64,000 nucleotides of DNA, from assembly GCA_902606075.1 (NCBI GenBank), contig CACLEU010000002.1, forward strand, positions 1 through 64,000, given 5' to 3'. The first letter of the stretch is position 1; each line of letters starts with the position of its first letter. The notes under the pieces are model-generated. The model searched no databases. It worked only from the letters and a program-made list of their open reading frames with translations, and was not told the DNA's origin. A program made the translations under genes and the position numbers. The stretch comes from an uncultured Pelagibacteraceae bacterium (lineage in GTDB: Bacteria > Pseudomonadota > Alphaproteobacteria > Pelagibacterales > Pelagibacteraceae). Positions 46,754-55,337 of the stretch are shown here, piece after piece.

Positions 46754-47389
46754 ATGTCAGAAAAAAAACCATTAAAAAGAAAAATAAAAGTTGCTTTGAA
46801 AAGAAAAAGCAAAATATTTAAAAGATCGATTGTTAAGAAAAAAGAATTGATATCTAAAAAACTCAACAGCTCTATTAAGAGTAGAAAAATTGATTTTGGA
46901 AAATCTGTAAAAAATTTATTTGATTGGGTTAAAGGTGCTGAGATTATTGAGTTGCCTAATTGTAATACCTTAGAGGATCCGGTAAGACCAGAACTAGATA
47001 ACGAGTTTAGAACAAGTTATGGGCGAAAAATTTATGGTGTAAAATATCAAAATGAAATACACGCCGTAATGTGTTTTGCTTTTACAAATAGCATTCCTAA
47101 AACTGTGGATGAACTTGATATGATGAGTAAAGATGCATATTTACAAAGCATAAATAGAGATTTTAAGGTTGGACAAATTGCTATTGCTTACACTGTTTGG
47201 TCAAAAAAAAAAGGTGGTGGCAGATTAATTGTGAAAGAAGTTTTTAAAAAAATTAAAAAAACAAATCATTTAAATAGATTAGTAACACTTTCTCCACTAA
47301 CAGATATGGCTAGAAAGTTTCATTTAAGTAATGGAGCAATTGAAGTCTGCGTGAATGAAACTTCACAAAATTTTGAGTATAAAATGTAA
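46754..47389 (+). CDS. GNAT-fold-like protein with basic N terminus
   Basis: The 211-residue protein starts with a ~55-residue Lys/Arg/Ser-rich tail ('KRKIKVALKRKSKIFKRSIVKKK'). It continues with a domain that looks like a GNAT acetyltransferase: 'GVKYQNEIHAVMCFAFTN', 'QIAIAYTVWSKKKGGGRLIVKEVFKKIKK' (Q/R-x-x-G-like acetyl-CoA loop) and 'RLVTLSPLTDMARKFHLSNGAIEV'. From memory this type is common in marine phages, but there are no other phage genes here. The N-terminal tail suggests binding to nucleic acid or ribosomes. The function is unknown. Confidence 0.55.
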   Translation: MSEKKPLKRKIKVALKRKSKIFKRSIVKKKELISKKLNSSIKSRKIDFGKSVKNLFDWVKGAEIIELPNCNTLEDPVRPELDNEFRTSYGRKIYGVKYQNEIHAVMCFAFTNSIPKTVDELDMMSKDAYLQSINRDFKVGQIAIAYTVWSKKKGGGRLIVKEVFKKIKKTNHLNRLVTLSPLTDMARKFHLSNGAIEVCVNETSQNFEYKM

Positions 47390-48082
47390 TTATTGGTATT
47401 TATTATCTAAATAGTAATCAAAGAAATTCGATAAAAGATTATCTATTTTATAAAAATTTGGCACTAGGAATGGCCTTCTAGCATGCACTCTATCATTTAC
47501 CCAGTACTTTGACCATTCAGTAGTTGTTTCTACGCATTGTTTTGGAAATTCATTAATTTTATATCTCTCCTTGATCTGAAAACAACCACCTATAAATAAA
47601 TCGACATATGATTGAACAATTGGATGACTATTACTTGGTTTTTTTATTTTTCCAGGATTAGCTGCATAAACCCAAAAGTTTTTATTTTTAGTTTTAATTT
47701 TATTTCCATAAAAACTTAAGTCTTTACCTTCAACTTTTACTCTACAATAGCCGCTCTCTCTCCTATCAGTTTTATCCAAGTCCTTTATTGAAACTGGGTA
47801 ATAAACTGCATTAACAGCTGAGTTTTCTTTTTTAATGATTGTTAAAAAGGTAATTTTGTACATTCTGCCCTGAAGGCCCCAAGTTCTTTCAAAGCCTTTA
47901 ATTAAAATAGGTTTCACTACAAAAGCTGATTTATTTGTTCTAATTCTCGACTCTTTGTCCATTAAGGATCCATAGCCAATAATATAATTTTTACTCCCTC
48001 GCTCTGGATTTAAATTACATTCTTGACTTTGAACTAACTGTGTTGAAAAAATAAATACTATAATTATTAGCAAATTTTTCAT
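47390..48082 (-). CDS. Secreted gamma-glutamylcyclotransferase-fold protein
   Basis: The 230-residue protein has a signal peptide (residues 1-19, 'IIIVFIFSTQLVQSQ'). It contains the GGCT-fold substrate loop 'YIIGYGSLMDKESR' (YGSL) and a candidate catalytic Glu in 'DRRESGYCRVKV', matching the cyclotransferase-like superfamily. GGCT enzymes release 5-oxoproline from gamma-glutamyl amines and peptides, but are usually cytoplasmic. This copy would act in the periplasm. Three Cys pairs are possible. 5-oxoprolinase genes (pxpABC) lie a few kilobases downstream, so a periplasmic 5-oxoproline source is conceivable. Confidence 0.72.
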   Translation of the reverse strand: MKNLLIIIVFIFSTQLVQSQECNLNPERGSKNYIIGYGSLMDKESRIRTNKSAFVVKPILIKGFERTWGLQGRMYKITFLTIIKKENSAVNAVYYPVSIKDLDKTDRRESGYCRVKVEGKDLSFYGNKIKTKNKNFWVYAANPGKIKKPSNSHPIVQSYVDLFIGGCFQIKERYKINEFPKQCVETTTEWSKYWVNDRVHARRPFLVPNFYKIDNLLSNFFDYYLDNKYQ

Positions 48083-48091
48083 TTTTAATAT

Positions 48092-48718
48092 TTAAAAATA
48101 TTTCTTAAATTCCTCGGCTACTTTTAAAATTTCTAAATCTACAAGCCCACCGATAATAAGTTGAATTGCAACTATTAAAATAAATGCTAACCCTACGTAA
48201 GCAATCCATAAATGTTTTTGAATATAATTAGCAAGATATGTTGCCAAAGCACCGGTCAAAATTACTGACAAAACTAAACCAAAAATCATAAAACCAAAAT
48301 ATCCTTTTGATGCACCAACTACACCAATTACGTTGTCAAAACTGATCGTTATATCTGCAAACAAAACTTTATAGACACTCTGTATATAAGATGGTTCTTT
48401 TGAAACTTTTGTCGGTGATTTTACTTTCTTAATTTCAAACAAATCTTTTCGCAAATCATATACTATCCAAATTAGAAGCAGCCCACCTAAAATTTTGATA
48501 AAATAAAATTTAAATAAATAAGTAGCAAAAATCGCAAAAATTACTTTAAAAACAAGCGCTCCAGCTACACCCCAAAGTATAATTTGTCTTCTATGTTTTG
48601 GAACAAAATTTGCAGCTATTAGACCAATTATTATAGCATTATCTGCTGCTAAAATAATATCGATAAATATTATTTGTAAAAGAATTATAGATTGTTCAAA
48701 AAATAGCGATTGTTCCAT
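48092..48718 (-). CDS. TerC-family integral membrane protein (YjbE type)
   Basis: This 208-residue protein has about seven transmembrane helices. The paired acidic motifs of the TerC family are present: 'FIDIILAADNAIIIGLIA' in helix 2 and 'FADITISFDNVIGVVGAS' in helix 5. Members are linked to manganese or other metal efflux and to co-translocational metalation of exported proteins. It has a short 3' spacer to the secreted GGCT-like gene on the same strand (9 bases), suggesting co-transcription. Confidence 0.88.
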   Translation of the reverse strand: MEQSLFFEQSIILLQIIFIDIILAADNAIIIGLIAANFVPKHRRQIILWGVAGALVFKVIFAIFATYLFKFYFIKILGGLLLIWIVYDLRKDLFEIKKVKSPTKVSKEPSYIQSVYKVLFADITISFDNVIGVVGASKGYFGFMIFGLVLSVILTGALATYLANYIQKHLWIAYVGLAFILIVAIQLIIGGLVDLEILKVAEEFKKYF

Positions 48719-48820
48719 TAGAATAATTGGATAATAAATGAATATTAGGATTTTTCAATTAAAAGTAGACAATTTTTTTATTGATTTAATATTAATTTAA
48801 TAATCAAATATAATTATATA

Positions 48821-48827
48821 AAGGAGG
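48821..48827 (+). promoter_or_regulatory. Strong Shine-Dalgarno of dctP
   Basis: AAGGAGG at 48821-48827 lies 6 bases before the ATG at 48834. This near-perfect site is unusual in this window, where many genes have weak or no visible site, and fits high expression of a binding protein. Confidence 0.8.
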
Positions 48828-48833
48828 GTTTAA

Positions 48834-49802
48834 ATGAAAATAATTAAATTTTTTATTTCAATATTTACATCGCTACTTCTATTTTCTAATGTATCAAGTG
48901 CTGAAAAATGGGATATGGCTCTTGCTTATGGAGCAGGAAATTTTCATTCGGCAAATGCGACTGAATTTGCAAAAAATGTTACTGAAAAAAGTGGTGGTAA
49001 ATTAACAATAGTCACACATCCAGGTGGGTCATTATTTAAAGGTGGTGAAATCTTTAGAGCTGTTAGAACTGGGCAAGCACCGATAGGTGAAAGATTCATG
49101 TCAGCATTAGGAAAGGAAGATCCTTTGCTTGAAATCGATTCATTACCTTTTTTAGCTTCATCATATTCTGATGCTATGAAATTATATAAAGCTTCAAAAG
49201 CTGAAATAGCTAAAAGTTTAGATGCTAAAGGTTTGGTATTTTTATATGCAGTGCCTTGGCCAGCTCAAGGACTATACTCTAAAAAAGAGATAAATAATGT
49301 AGCGGATTTAAAAGGTTTGAAGTTTAGAGCCTATAACGGTGCTACGATAAGGATTGCTGAGTTAACTGGTATGTCGCCTACAAAAATTGAAGCAGCTGAA
49401 ATATCACAAGCATTTTCGACAGGAGCAGTTGAAAGTATGATTACTTCACCAACAACCGGAAAAAATAGCAAGATATGGGAGAACGGAGTAAAATATTTCT
49501 ATGATATAGCTGCGTGGTTTCCGAAAAACATGATTATTGCTAACAAAAAAGCTTGGGACAAACTTGACAAAGAAACTCAAGATTTGATCATGAAAGAAGC
49601 AGCTCTTGCAGAGAGAAAGGGTTGGCAACTTTCAAAAATGGGAAATAAAAATGATAAGAAAGCTTTAGCTGATGCTGGAATGATTGTCGGTAAAGTTAAT
49701 TCTTCTTTGAAACAACATTTCGAAAAGGTTGGATCTCAAATGGCGTCTGAATGGACCAAAAAAGCTGGTTCAAGAGGTCAATCTGTTTTATCAGCTTATT
49801 AA
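48834..49802 (+). CDS. dctP: TRAP transporter solute-binding protein DctP
   Basis: The 322-residue periplasmic protein has a signal peptide (residues 1-23, 'LLFSNVSSAEK') and the DctP fold: 'MALAYGAGNFHSANATEFAKNV', 'SGGKLTIVTHPGGSLFKGGEIFRAVRTGQAPIG' in outline, and 'LKGLKFRAYNGATIRIAEL', which contains the conserved Arg that binds the substrate carboxylate. Substrates are therefore likely organic acids or zwitterions such as ectoine or sugar acids. It is followed by a terminator and dctQM. Confidence 0.92.
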   Translation: MKIIKFFISIFTSLLLFSNVSSAEKWDMALAYGAGNFHSANATEFAKNVTEKSGGKLTIVTHPGGSLFKGGEIFRAVRTGQAPIGERFMSALGKEDPLLEIDSLPFLASSYSDAMKLYKASKAEIAKSLDAKGLVFLYAVPWPAQGLYSKKEINNVADLKGLKFRAYNGATIRIAELTGMSPTKIEAAEISQAFSTGAVESMITSPTTGKNSKIWENGVKYFYDIAAWFPKNMIIANKKAWDKLDKETQDLIMKEAALAERKGWQLSKMGNKNDKKALADAGMIVGKVNSSLKQHFEKVGSQMASEWTKKAGSRGQSVLSAY

Positions 49803-49812
49803 ATAATCTTTT

Positions 49813-49842
49813 AAAAGGCCGTTATTTATTAACGGCCTTTTT
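49813..49842 (+). terminator. Intrinsic terminator between dctP and dctQ
   Basis: AAAAGGCCGTTA (49813-49824) pairs with TAACGGCCTTTT (49830-49841) around a TTTAT loop, then a T-run. It lies between the dctP stop and the dctQ ATG (49848), so the abundant binding-protein message is separated from the permease message. Confidence 0.93.
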
Positions 49843-49847
49843 ACTAT

Positions 49848-50333
49848 ATGCTTGAAAAAATCGATAATTATTTAAAAAAAATATATAAATTTTCTGGATA
49901 CTTAGCGGCCTTTTTTTTAATTTTAATAGCAATTTTTATTTTATTAGGAGTTTCGTCAAGGATATTTGAATTTTATATAAGAGGTTTATCTGAATATTCC
50001 GGCTATTGCATGGCTTCATCAACCTTTTTCGCTTTGGCATACACATTTTCTGAGGGTGGTCACATAAGAATTACTTTGTTTCTAGAAAAGCTTAATAAAA
50101 AATTCAGAAAAATATTTGAAATATGGTGTTTATCAGTTGCATCAATTTTTTCTGCTTATGTAGCATTTTATTTCATTAAAATGCTTATAGTTTCTTTTAA
50201 TTTTAAGGAACGAAGCGAAGGTGCTGATGAAATATTAATTTGGATTCCCCAATTACCTTTGGCAATTGGATCCATAATTCTATCAATATGTATTTTACAC
50301 CAATTGATAAAAAGTATTTATATAAATGACTGA
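49848..50333 (+). CDS. dctQ: TRAP transporter small membrane subunit DctQ
   Basis: The 161-residue protein has four predicted transmembrane helices and DctQ-type features ('YSGYCMASSTFFALAYTFSEGGHIRITLFLEKL' in outline, the family 'a......fGa.......HirvD.l...l' pattern, and 'WIPQLPLAIGSIILSICILHQL'). It couples the binding protein to DctM. It overlaps dctM by 8 bases. Confidence 0.9.
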   Translation: MLEKIDNYLKKIYKFSGYLAAFFLILIAIFILLGVSSRIFEFYIRGLSEYSGYCMASSTFFALAYTFSEGGHIRITLFLEKLNKKFRKIFEIWCLSVASIFSAYVAFYFIKMLIVSFNFKERSEGADEILIWIPQLPLAIGSIILSICILHQLIKSIYIND

Positions 50334-51636
50334 AATTTTATTAAGTTTATTTTTTATTACTGTACTTTTATTATTTTTGAGTACTGGTGTTTGGGTTGCT
50401 CTAAGCATGATCGGAGTCTCTGCGATAGCAATGACTTTATTTACCTCTAGACCAGTAGGGGATGCGATGGCGACAACTATATGGGGTACCTCATCTTCCT
50501 GGACTCTAACAGCCTTACCTTTATTTGTTTGGATGGGTGAAATACTTTTTAGAACAAAATTATCGGAAAATTTGTTTGAAGGTTTGTCACCCTGGATGCA
50601 AAAGCTACCAGGTGGTTTAATTCATGTAAATGTTGTTGGGTGTGCATTATTTGCAGCAATTTCTGGTTCCTCAGCCGCAACAGTTGCAACAGTAGGAAAA
50701 ATGTCAATCCCTGAGCTCAGAAAAAGGAAATATCCTGAGAAGATACTTTTAGGTAGTCTTGCTGGTTCAGGAACTTTAGGCTTATTAATTCCACCCTCGA
50801 TAATTTTAATCATTTATGGAGTTACTGTTCAAGAATCTATTGCAAAATTATTTGTAGCCGGAATTATACCTGGATTAATGATTGCGCTAATTTTTATGGG
50901 TTACGTAATAACATGGTCTTTATTTAACAAAAAAGAAATGCCAAATATTCTTACTGAATATAGTTTTTTTGAAAAAATAAAACGATCTGGCCAATTAATA
51001 CCGGTAATTATTTTAATTCTCTCAGTTATTGGATCTATCTATACAGGAATAGCAACTGCTACTGAAGCTGCTTCCTTAGGGGTAGTTGGTTCATTAATCC
51101 TTTCTTATTTCCAAAATAGTTTAAATTGGAGCAATTTTAAAAGCTCTCTACTGGGTGCAACAAAAACATCATGTATGATATCTTTTATTTTAGCTGGTTC
51201 AGCTTTTTTATCTTTATCTATGGGTTTTACTGGTCTACCAAGAAATTTAGCTTTATGGATAAATAGTCTTGAGCTTTCTCCATATTTTTTAATTTTTGTT
51301 TTAATGATTTTTTATATTATTTTAGGCATGTTTTTAGATGGTATATCTGCTGTAGTTTTAACAATGGCAATAATTGAACCTATGATAAGACAAGCAGGTT
51401 TTGACATGATTTGGTTTGGTATATTTCTTGTAGTAGTAGTTGAAATGGCTCAAATAACTCCGCCAGTCGGGTTCAATTTATTTGTACTTCAAGGAATGGC
51501 AGAAAAAGATATGGGTTTTATAGCAAGAAGTGCATTCCCATTGTTTTTATTAATGATACTCGCAACAATTATATTAATAATTTTTCCTGAAATTGTAATG
51601 TGGTTACCTGATCAAATGATAAAAAATATTAATTAA
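50326..51636 (+). CDS. dctM: TRAP transporter large membrane subunit DctM
   Basis: The sodium-coupled transport subunit, 436 residues and about twelve helices. Family motifs are 'FVWMGEILFRTKLSENLFEGLSPWMQKLPGGL', 'GCALFAAISGSSAATVATVGKMSIPELRKRKYP', 'GTLGLLIPPSIILIIYG' and 'AQITPPVGFNLFVLQG'. It is a full-length DctM. Its 3' end overlaps the convergent TPR gene by 4 bases. Confidence 0.95.
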   Translation: MTEILLSLFFITVLLLFLSTGVWVALSMIGVSAIAMTLFTSRPVGDAMATTIWGTSSSWTLTALPLFVWMGEILFRTKLSENLFEGLSPWMQKLPGGLIHVNVVGCALFAAISGSSAATVATVGKMSIPELRKRKYPEKILLGSLAGSGTLGLLIPPSIILIIYGVTVQESIAKLFVAGIIPGLMIALIFMGYVITWSLFNKKEMPNILTEYSFFEKIKRSGQLIPVIILILSVIGSIYTGIATATEAASLGVVGSLILSYFQNSLNWSNFKSSLLGATKTSCMISFILAGSAFLSLSMGFTGLPRNLALWINSLELSPYFLIFVLMIFYIILGMFLDGISAVVLTMAIIEPMIRQAGFDMIWFGIFLVVVVEMAQITPPVGFNLFVLQGMAEKDMGFIARSAFPLFLLMILATIILIIFPEIVMWLPDQMIKNIN

Positions 51637-52139
51637 TATTTAGACTGTTTTGTTCCATCAATTACTTGTTTAAGCTCATTATACTCTTTGCAATTACAAT
51701 CCTTTAAAACAGCCAATCTCTTTTTAGCTTCATCCATTCTATTTGTAGCAACAAAAAGTTCCCCCATGTATTCATTTATTCCAACATGCTTAGGATCAAT
51801 TTCTAACCCGAGAGAATAATAAATTTCAGCACTATCAAAATCACCTATTTTTCTATGTGAAAAACCTAAAAGGTTTAGAGTATCTGGATCAGTTTGATTT
51901 TCCGAATTAGCCTCCAATAAATATTTTATTGCTCTTTCATAAGTTTTTTTAGCCTTAGCTTTTTTATTTTTTTTCTCATACTTTTTAGCTTTAGATACAA
52001 ATTTTTTTCCAATATCAAATTTTGTAGCTGCTTTAACCCCTGAACTGGCTGTGGTTTTTCCTTCCTTAGAACCCATCCCTGCAGCAAATGCTGAAGAGCT
52101 GTACAAAATTAATATAATAATAAATATAATTTTTTTCAT
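51633..52139 (-). CDS. Secreted TPR-repeat protein
   Basis: The 168-residue protein has a signal peptide (residues 1-19, 'IFIIILILYSSSAFAAG'), a Lys-rich linker and two to three tetratricopeptide repeats ('PDTLNLLGFSHRKIGDFDSAEIYYSLGLEIDPKH', 'VGINEYMGELFVATNRMDEAKKRLA'). A C-terminal 'KDCNCKEYNELKQVI' pair of cysteines is conserved-looking. TPR proteins mediate protein contacts; this one would act in the periplasm. The partner is unknown. It ends within dctM and lies 2 bases downstream of pxpA on the same strand. Confidence 0.8.
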   Translation of the reverse strand: MKKIIFIIILILYSSSAFAAGMGSKEGKTTASSGVKAATKFDIGKKFVSKAKKYEKKNKKAKAKKTYERAIKYLLEANSENQTDPDTLNLLGFSHRKIGDFDSAEIYYSLGLEIDPKHVGINEYMGELFVATNRMDEAKKRLAVLKDCNCKEYNELKQVIDGTKQSKY

Positions 52140-52141
52140 TT

Positions 52142-52918
52142 TTATATACGAAACTTTTTTAAATTATCCAAAGGTTTAAGGTATATACTATTATCTTCAA
52201 GAACTTTTTTAATTTGTTTTGCAGTCTCAAGAGAAGCTATATTGTCGCCATGAATACAGACAGAGTCAATCTCACACTTTATTTTTTTTCCAGACATACA
52301 ATTAAGTGATTGATTTTCTACCATATTTAGAACATGTTTTTTACATTTTTCTGGGTCGGTTATAATTGCATGAGGTTTAGTTCTTGAAACAAGATTTCCA
52401 TCATCTTCATAATTTCTATCCGCAAATATTTCACACGCTATTTTCATTTGAAGTTTTCTAGCTGCCTCTTCCATCTTTGAACCAGTTGGTACTAAGTAAA
52501 TCAAATCTTTATCAATATCAAAAATTGTTTTTGCCAATATTCTTGACAAATTTAAGTCCTCACAAGCCATATTATTTAACGCTCCATGGGGCTTGATATG
52601 CGTTACTTTTGAATCAAGTCTTTCTGCTATATTTTGTAGTATTTCATATTGGTCAATTATAAGTCTTTTAATCTCCTCCTCAGGCAAGTTATGCCTTTTT
52701 CTCCCAAAGTTTAAAGGATCTTTAAATGAGGGATGAGCACCAATACTAACATTATTTTTTTTTGAAATTTTAATTGTATTTACCATTGTTTCCTTATCAC
52801 CTGCATGAAAACCACATGCTATATTTGCTGAATTAACAATCTGGAGCAAGTCTGGATCAAATTTAGTAGAATGTAACTCTGATTTTTCACCTAAATCACA
52901 ATTAATATTAATTTCCAT
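52142..52918 (-). CDS. pxpA: 5-oxoprolinase subunit A (PxpA, LamB/YcsF family)
   Basis: PxpA, with PxpBC, hydrolyses 5-oxoproline to glutamate using ATP. The 258-residue protein starts 'INCDLGEKSE', close to the family's 'DlNcDlGE..g', then 'NSANIACGFHAGDKETM', 'IGAHPSFKDPLNFGRK', 'VTHIKPHGALNNMA' and 'CIHGDNIASLETAKQI'. All the conserved blocks are present. Here pxpA is on the minus strand, only 28 bases from the divergent pxpB, although the three are usually in one operon. Confidence 0.93.
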   Translation of the reverse strand: MEININCDLGEKSELHSTKFDPDLLQIVNSANIACGFHAGDKETMVNTIKISKKNNVSIGAHPSFKDPLNFGRKRHNLPEEEIKRLIIDQYEILQNIAERLDSKVTHIKPHGALNNMACEDLNLSRILAKTIFDIDKDLIYLVPTGSKMEEAARKLQMKIACEIFADRNYEDDGNLVSRTKPHAIITDPEKCKKHVLNMVENQSLNCMSGKKIKCEIDSVCIHGDNIASLETAKQIKKVLEDNSIYLKPLDNLKKFRI

Positions 52919-52946
52919 AAAATTTTATGCTGAAGTATAACATTGT

Positions 52947-53624
52947 ATGATTAAAAATATAGTTAATCTTGGTGACGCAGCAATATATTGTGATTTTGGA
53001 AATGAAGTTAATAAAATTACAAATTCAAAAGTTATACAATATTTTAAAACTCTAAAAACAAAAAATGTAAATGGAATTACCAACATGTCTCCTTCTTATA
53101 ACAAATTAATTATTACATTTGACTTAAATGAAACTAATTTTGATAAATTAAAAGAAGACTTACTTAATTTAGAATTTAAGGATCAAATAGCAAATGATAG
53201 TAATAAAATTGAAATCCCTTTATGTTGTGACGATGAATATTCATTAGACATACAAAGACTTGAAACAAAACTTAAGATAACTAAAAATGAAATATTAAAA
53301 GTTTTTTTAGATAAAACTTATTTTTGTTATATGACGGGATTTGTTGCTGGAATGCCTTTTTTGGGTGATTTAGAAAAAACAATTATGCTAGATAGACTGG
53401 AAACTCCAAGAGTTACAGTTCCAAAGGGATCAGTGGGTTTGACTGAGCAATTTTGCAATGTTTATACTTTTGAAAGTCCAGGAGGTTGGAATATAATTGG
53501 AAATACACCGATAGAAATTTTTAATCACAAAAACCCGGATCAACCAAATCTAATAAGCCCAGGCGATGAGGTTACTTTTTATAAAATTAATAAAAAAGAC
53601 TTTATAAAATTTTATGATAAATGA
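52947..53624 (+). CDS. pxpB: 5-oxoprolinase subunit B (PxpB, KipI family)
   Basis: The 225-residue KipI-like subunit supports phosphorylation of the 5-oxoproline intermediate. Family features are 'NLGDAAIYCDFGNEVN' near the start, 'YFCYMTGFVAGMPFLGDL' and 'RLETPRVTVPKGSVGL' (the usual 'l.rLs.PR..VPaGsVgi'), and 'TPIEIFN' followed by 'SPGDEVTFYKI'. It overlaps pxpC by 11 bases. Confidence 0.93.
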   Translation: MIKNIVNLGDAAIYCDFGNEVNKITNSKVIQYFKTLKTKNVNGITNMSPSYNKLIITFDLNETNFDKLKEDLLNLEFKDQIANDSNKIEIPLCCDDEYSLDIQRLETKLKITKNEILKVFLDKTYFCYMTGFVAGMPFLGDLEKTIMLDRLETPRVTVPKGSVGLTEQFCNVYTFESPGGWNIIGNTPIEIFNHKNPDQPNLISPGDEVTFYKINKKDFIKFYDK

Positions 53625-54561
53625 TTATTTTTCGGTAATAAGAGGAGGTTTAAACTCTACTTTTCAAGATAACGGAAGAAAGTATTTTTATCATATTGGC
53701 TTACCTTTCAGTGGTGTGATGGATAAAAGAAATTTTGAAATAGCAAATAAAATCGTTAATAACAAGAAAAATGATCCAATGATTGAGTTTGCATTTCAAG
53801 GACCTGCTCTAAAATTTTTTGGTAGTAAAAGATACATGGTGGTGACTGGAGATGTGAATTTTAAGATTATAAAAAAAAGTAATATAGAAAATCATGGAAA
53901 ATGTTACCAGACATTTGAAATAAATGATGGAGATATAATAGATATTATTTCAACAAATAAATCCGTTTATGGATATCTTTCTATTAATGGAGGTTTTAAA
54001 TTAAATAAAATTTGGGGAAGTTACTCGACAACAGTAAGAGCTAGAGTTGGACCAAATGAAGGAAATAAGATAACAAATGGTCAAAAACTTATATTAAATA
54101 ATTCCAATGAATTGGTTAAAAGATCGTTAAATTTTATTAATTCCAAGATAGAATTTATTAGAGTATTAGCAGGAACTAATTTTAATTATTTTTCCGAGCA
54201 GTCAAAAAATGACTTTTTTTCGAGAGAATTTTTAGTCTCTAAACTTACAGATAGAATGGGTATGAGACTAGAGGGTGTAAAATTAAAGAATCTTAAAAAA
54301 ACAAATATTAAATCGGAAGGTCTTGTAAAAGGGACAATCCAAGTACCGGCTGACGGTAATCCAATAATTTTATTATCTGATCATGGTACAATTGGGGGTT
54401 ATCCTAAATTTGGTGTCGTTATAAGCGCTGATTATGGTAGACTTGTACAGTTACCACCTGGATCAAAAATAAAATTTAAAGAAATTCAGTTAAAGGATGC
54501 TGAAAATTTATACAAACTATATAATATGGAAACTCATAATATACTTAGTAAAATTTTATGA
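53614..54561 (+). CDS. pxpC: 5-oxoprolinase subunit C (PxpC, KipA family)
   Basis: The 315-residue KipA/biotin-dependent-carboxyltransferase-like subunit. Features are 'GLNSTFQDNGRKYFYHIGLPFSGVMDKRNFEIAN', 'YGYLSINGGFKLNKIWGSYSTTVRA' and 'EGLVKGTIQVPADGNPIILLSDHGTIGGYPKFGVV' in outline; all are typical conserved blocks. It is coupled to pxpB and overlaps panB by 4 bases. Confidence 0.93.
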   Translation: MINDYFSVIRGGLNSTFQDNGRKYFYHIGLPFSGVMDKRNFEIANKIVNNKKNDPMIEFAFQGPALKFFGSKRYMVVTGDVNFKIIKKSNIENHGKCYQTFEINDGDIIDIISTNKSVYGYLSINGGFKLNKIWGSYSTTVRARVGPNEGNKITNGQKLILNNSNELVKRSLNFINSKIEFIRVLAGTNFNYFSEQSKNDFFSREFLVSKLTDRMGMRLEGVKLKNLKKTNIKSEGLVKGTIQVPADGNPIILLSDHGTIGGYPKFGVVISADYGRLVQLPPGSKIKFKEIQLKDAENLYKLYNMETHNILSKIL

Positions 54562-55334
54562 GTTTAAAAATTAAAAAAATTATTTTAAAAAAAAATAAAA
54601 CAAAAATAATTTGTTTAACTTCGTATTCGAAAAATATTTCAGAAATTTTAGATAATTATGCTGATATAATTCTTGTGGGTGACTCTCTAGGTTCAGTCTT
54701 GTACTCATACGATACTACAAAAAAAGTTAAACTTAATATGATGATTGAACATTCCAAAAGTGCTAGGCAAGGGATCAAAAAAAGTTTAATGGTTGTAGAT
54801 ATGCCCTACAATACTTATAGAAATAAAAGTGAGGCCCTATTTAATGCAAAAAAAATAATAAAAAATACTCAAGCTGATGCAGTTAAATTAGAAGGAGGAA
54901 AAAAAATAATAGATATTATAAAACACTTAAAAAAAAATAAAATTAGCGTGATGGGTCATTTAGGTATTTTGCCACAAAGCCAAAAAGGTAAATTCAGATA
55001 TAAAGGAAAAACAAAACAAGAGAGAAAAAATTTATTGAGTGATGCAATTTTGTTGCAAAAAAGCGGAGTATTTTCAATTGTATTGGAATGTATAGAGACA
55101 ACTTTGGCGAAAAAAATTACAAAAGAATTAAAAATTCCAACAATTGGAATAGGATCTTCTGTTCATTGTGATGGTCAGGTTTTAGTAACAGATGATTTAA
55201 TTGGTCTTAATTTAACTTCTATTAAGTTTATAAAGAGTTTTTATAATATTCGAAAGCACATAGATTTAGCAGTAAAAAAATTTAGAAAAGAAGTTAAGAA
55301 TAAAATATATCCATCAAAAAAATTTAGCTATTAA
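54558..55334 (+). CDS. panB: 3-methyl-2-oxobutanoate hydroxymethyltransferase PanB
   Basis: PanB makes ketopantoate from 2-ketoisovalerate and methylene-THF, the first step of pantothenate synthesis. The 258-residue protein has 'KIICLTSYSKNISEIL', the metal-binding 'ILVGDSLGSVLYSYDTT', 'MGHLGILPQS', a catalytic-type Glu in 'SIVLECIE' and 'IGIGSSVHCDGQVLVTDDLIGL'. No panC follows. Coupling to pxpBC (4-base overlap) is unusual and may only reflect genome compaction. Confidence 0.92.
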   Translation: MSLKIKKIILKKNKTKIICLTSYSKNISEILDNYADIILVGDSLGSVLYSYDTTKKVKLNMMIEHSKSARQGIKKSLMVVDMPYNTYRNKSEALFNAKKIIKNTQADAVKLEGGKKIIDIIKHLKKNKISVMGHLGILPQSQKGKFRYKGKTKQERKNLLSDAILLQKSGVFSIVLECIETTLAKKITKELKIPTIGIGSSVHCDGQVLVTDDLIGLNLTSIKFIKSFYNIRKHIDLAVKKFRKEVKNKIYPSKKFSY

Positions 55335-55337
55335 AAT

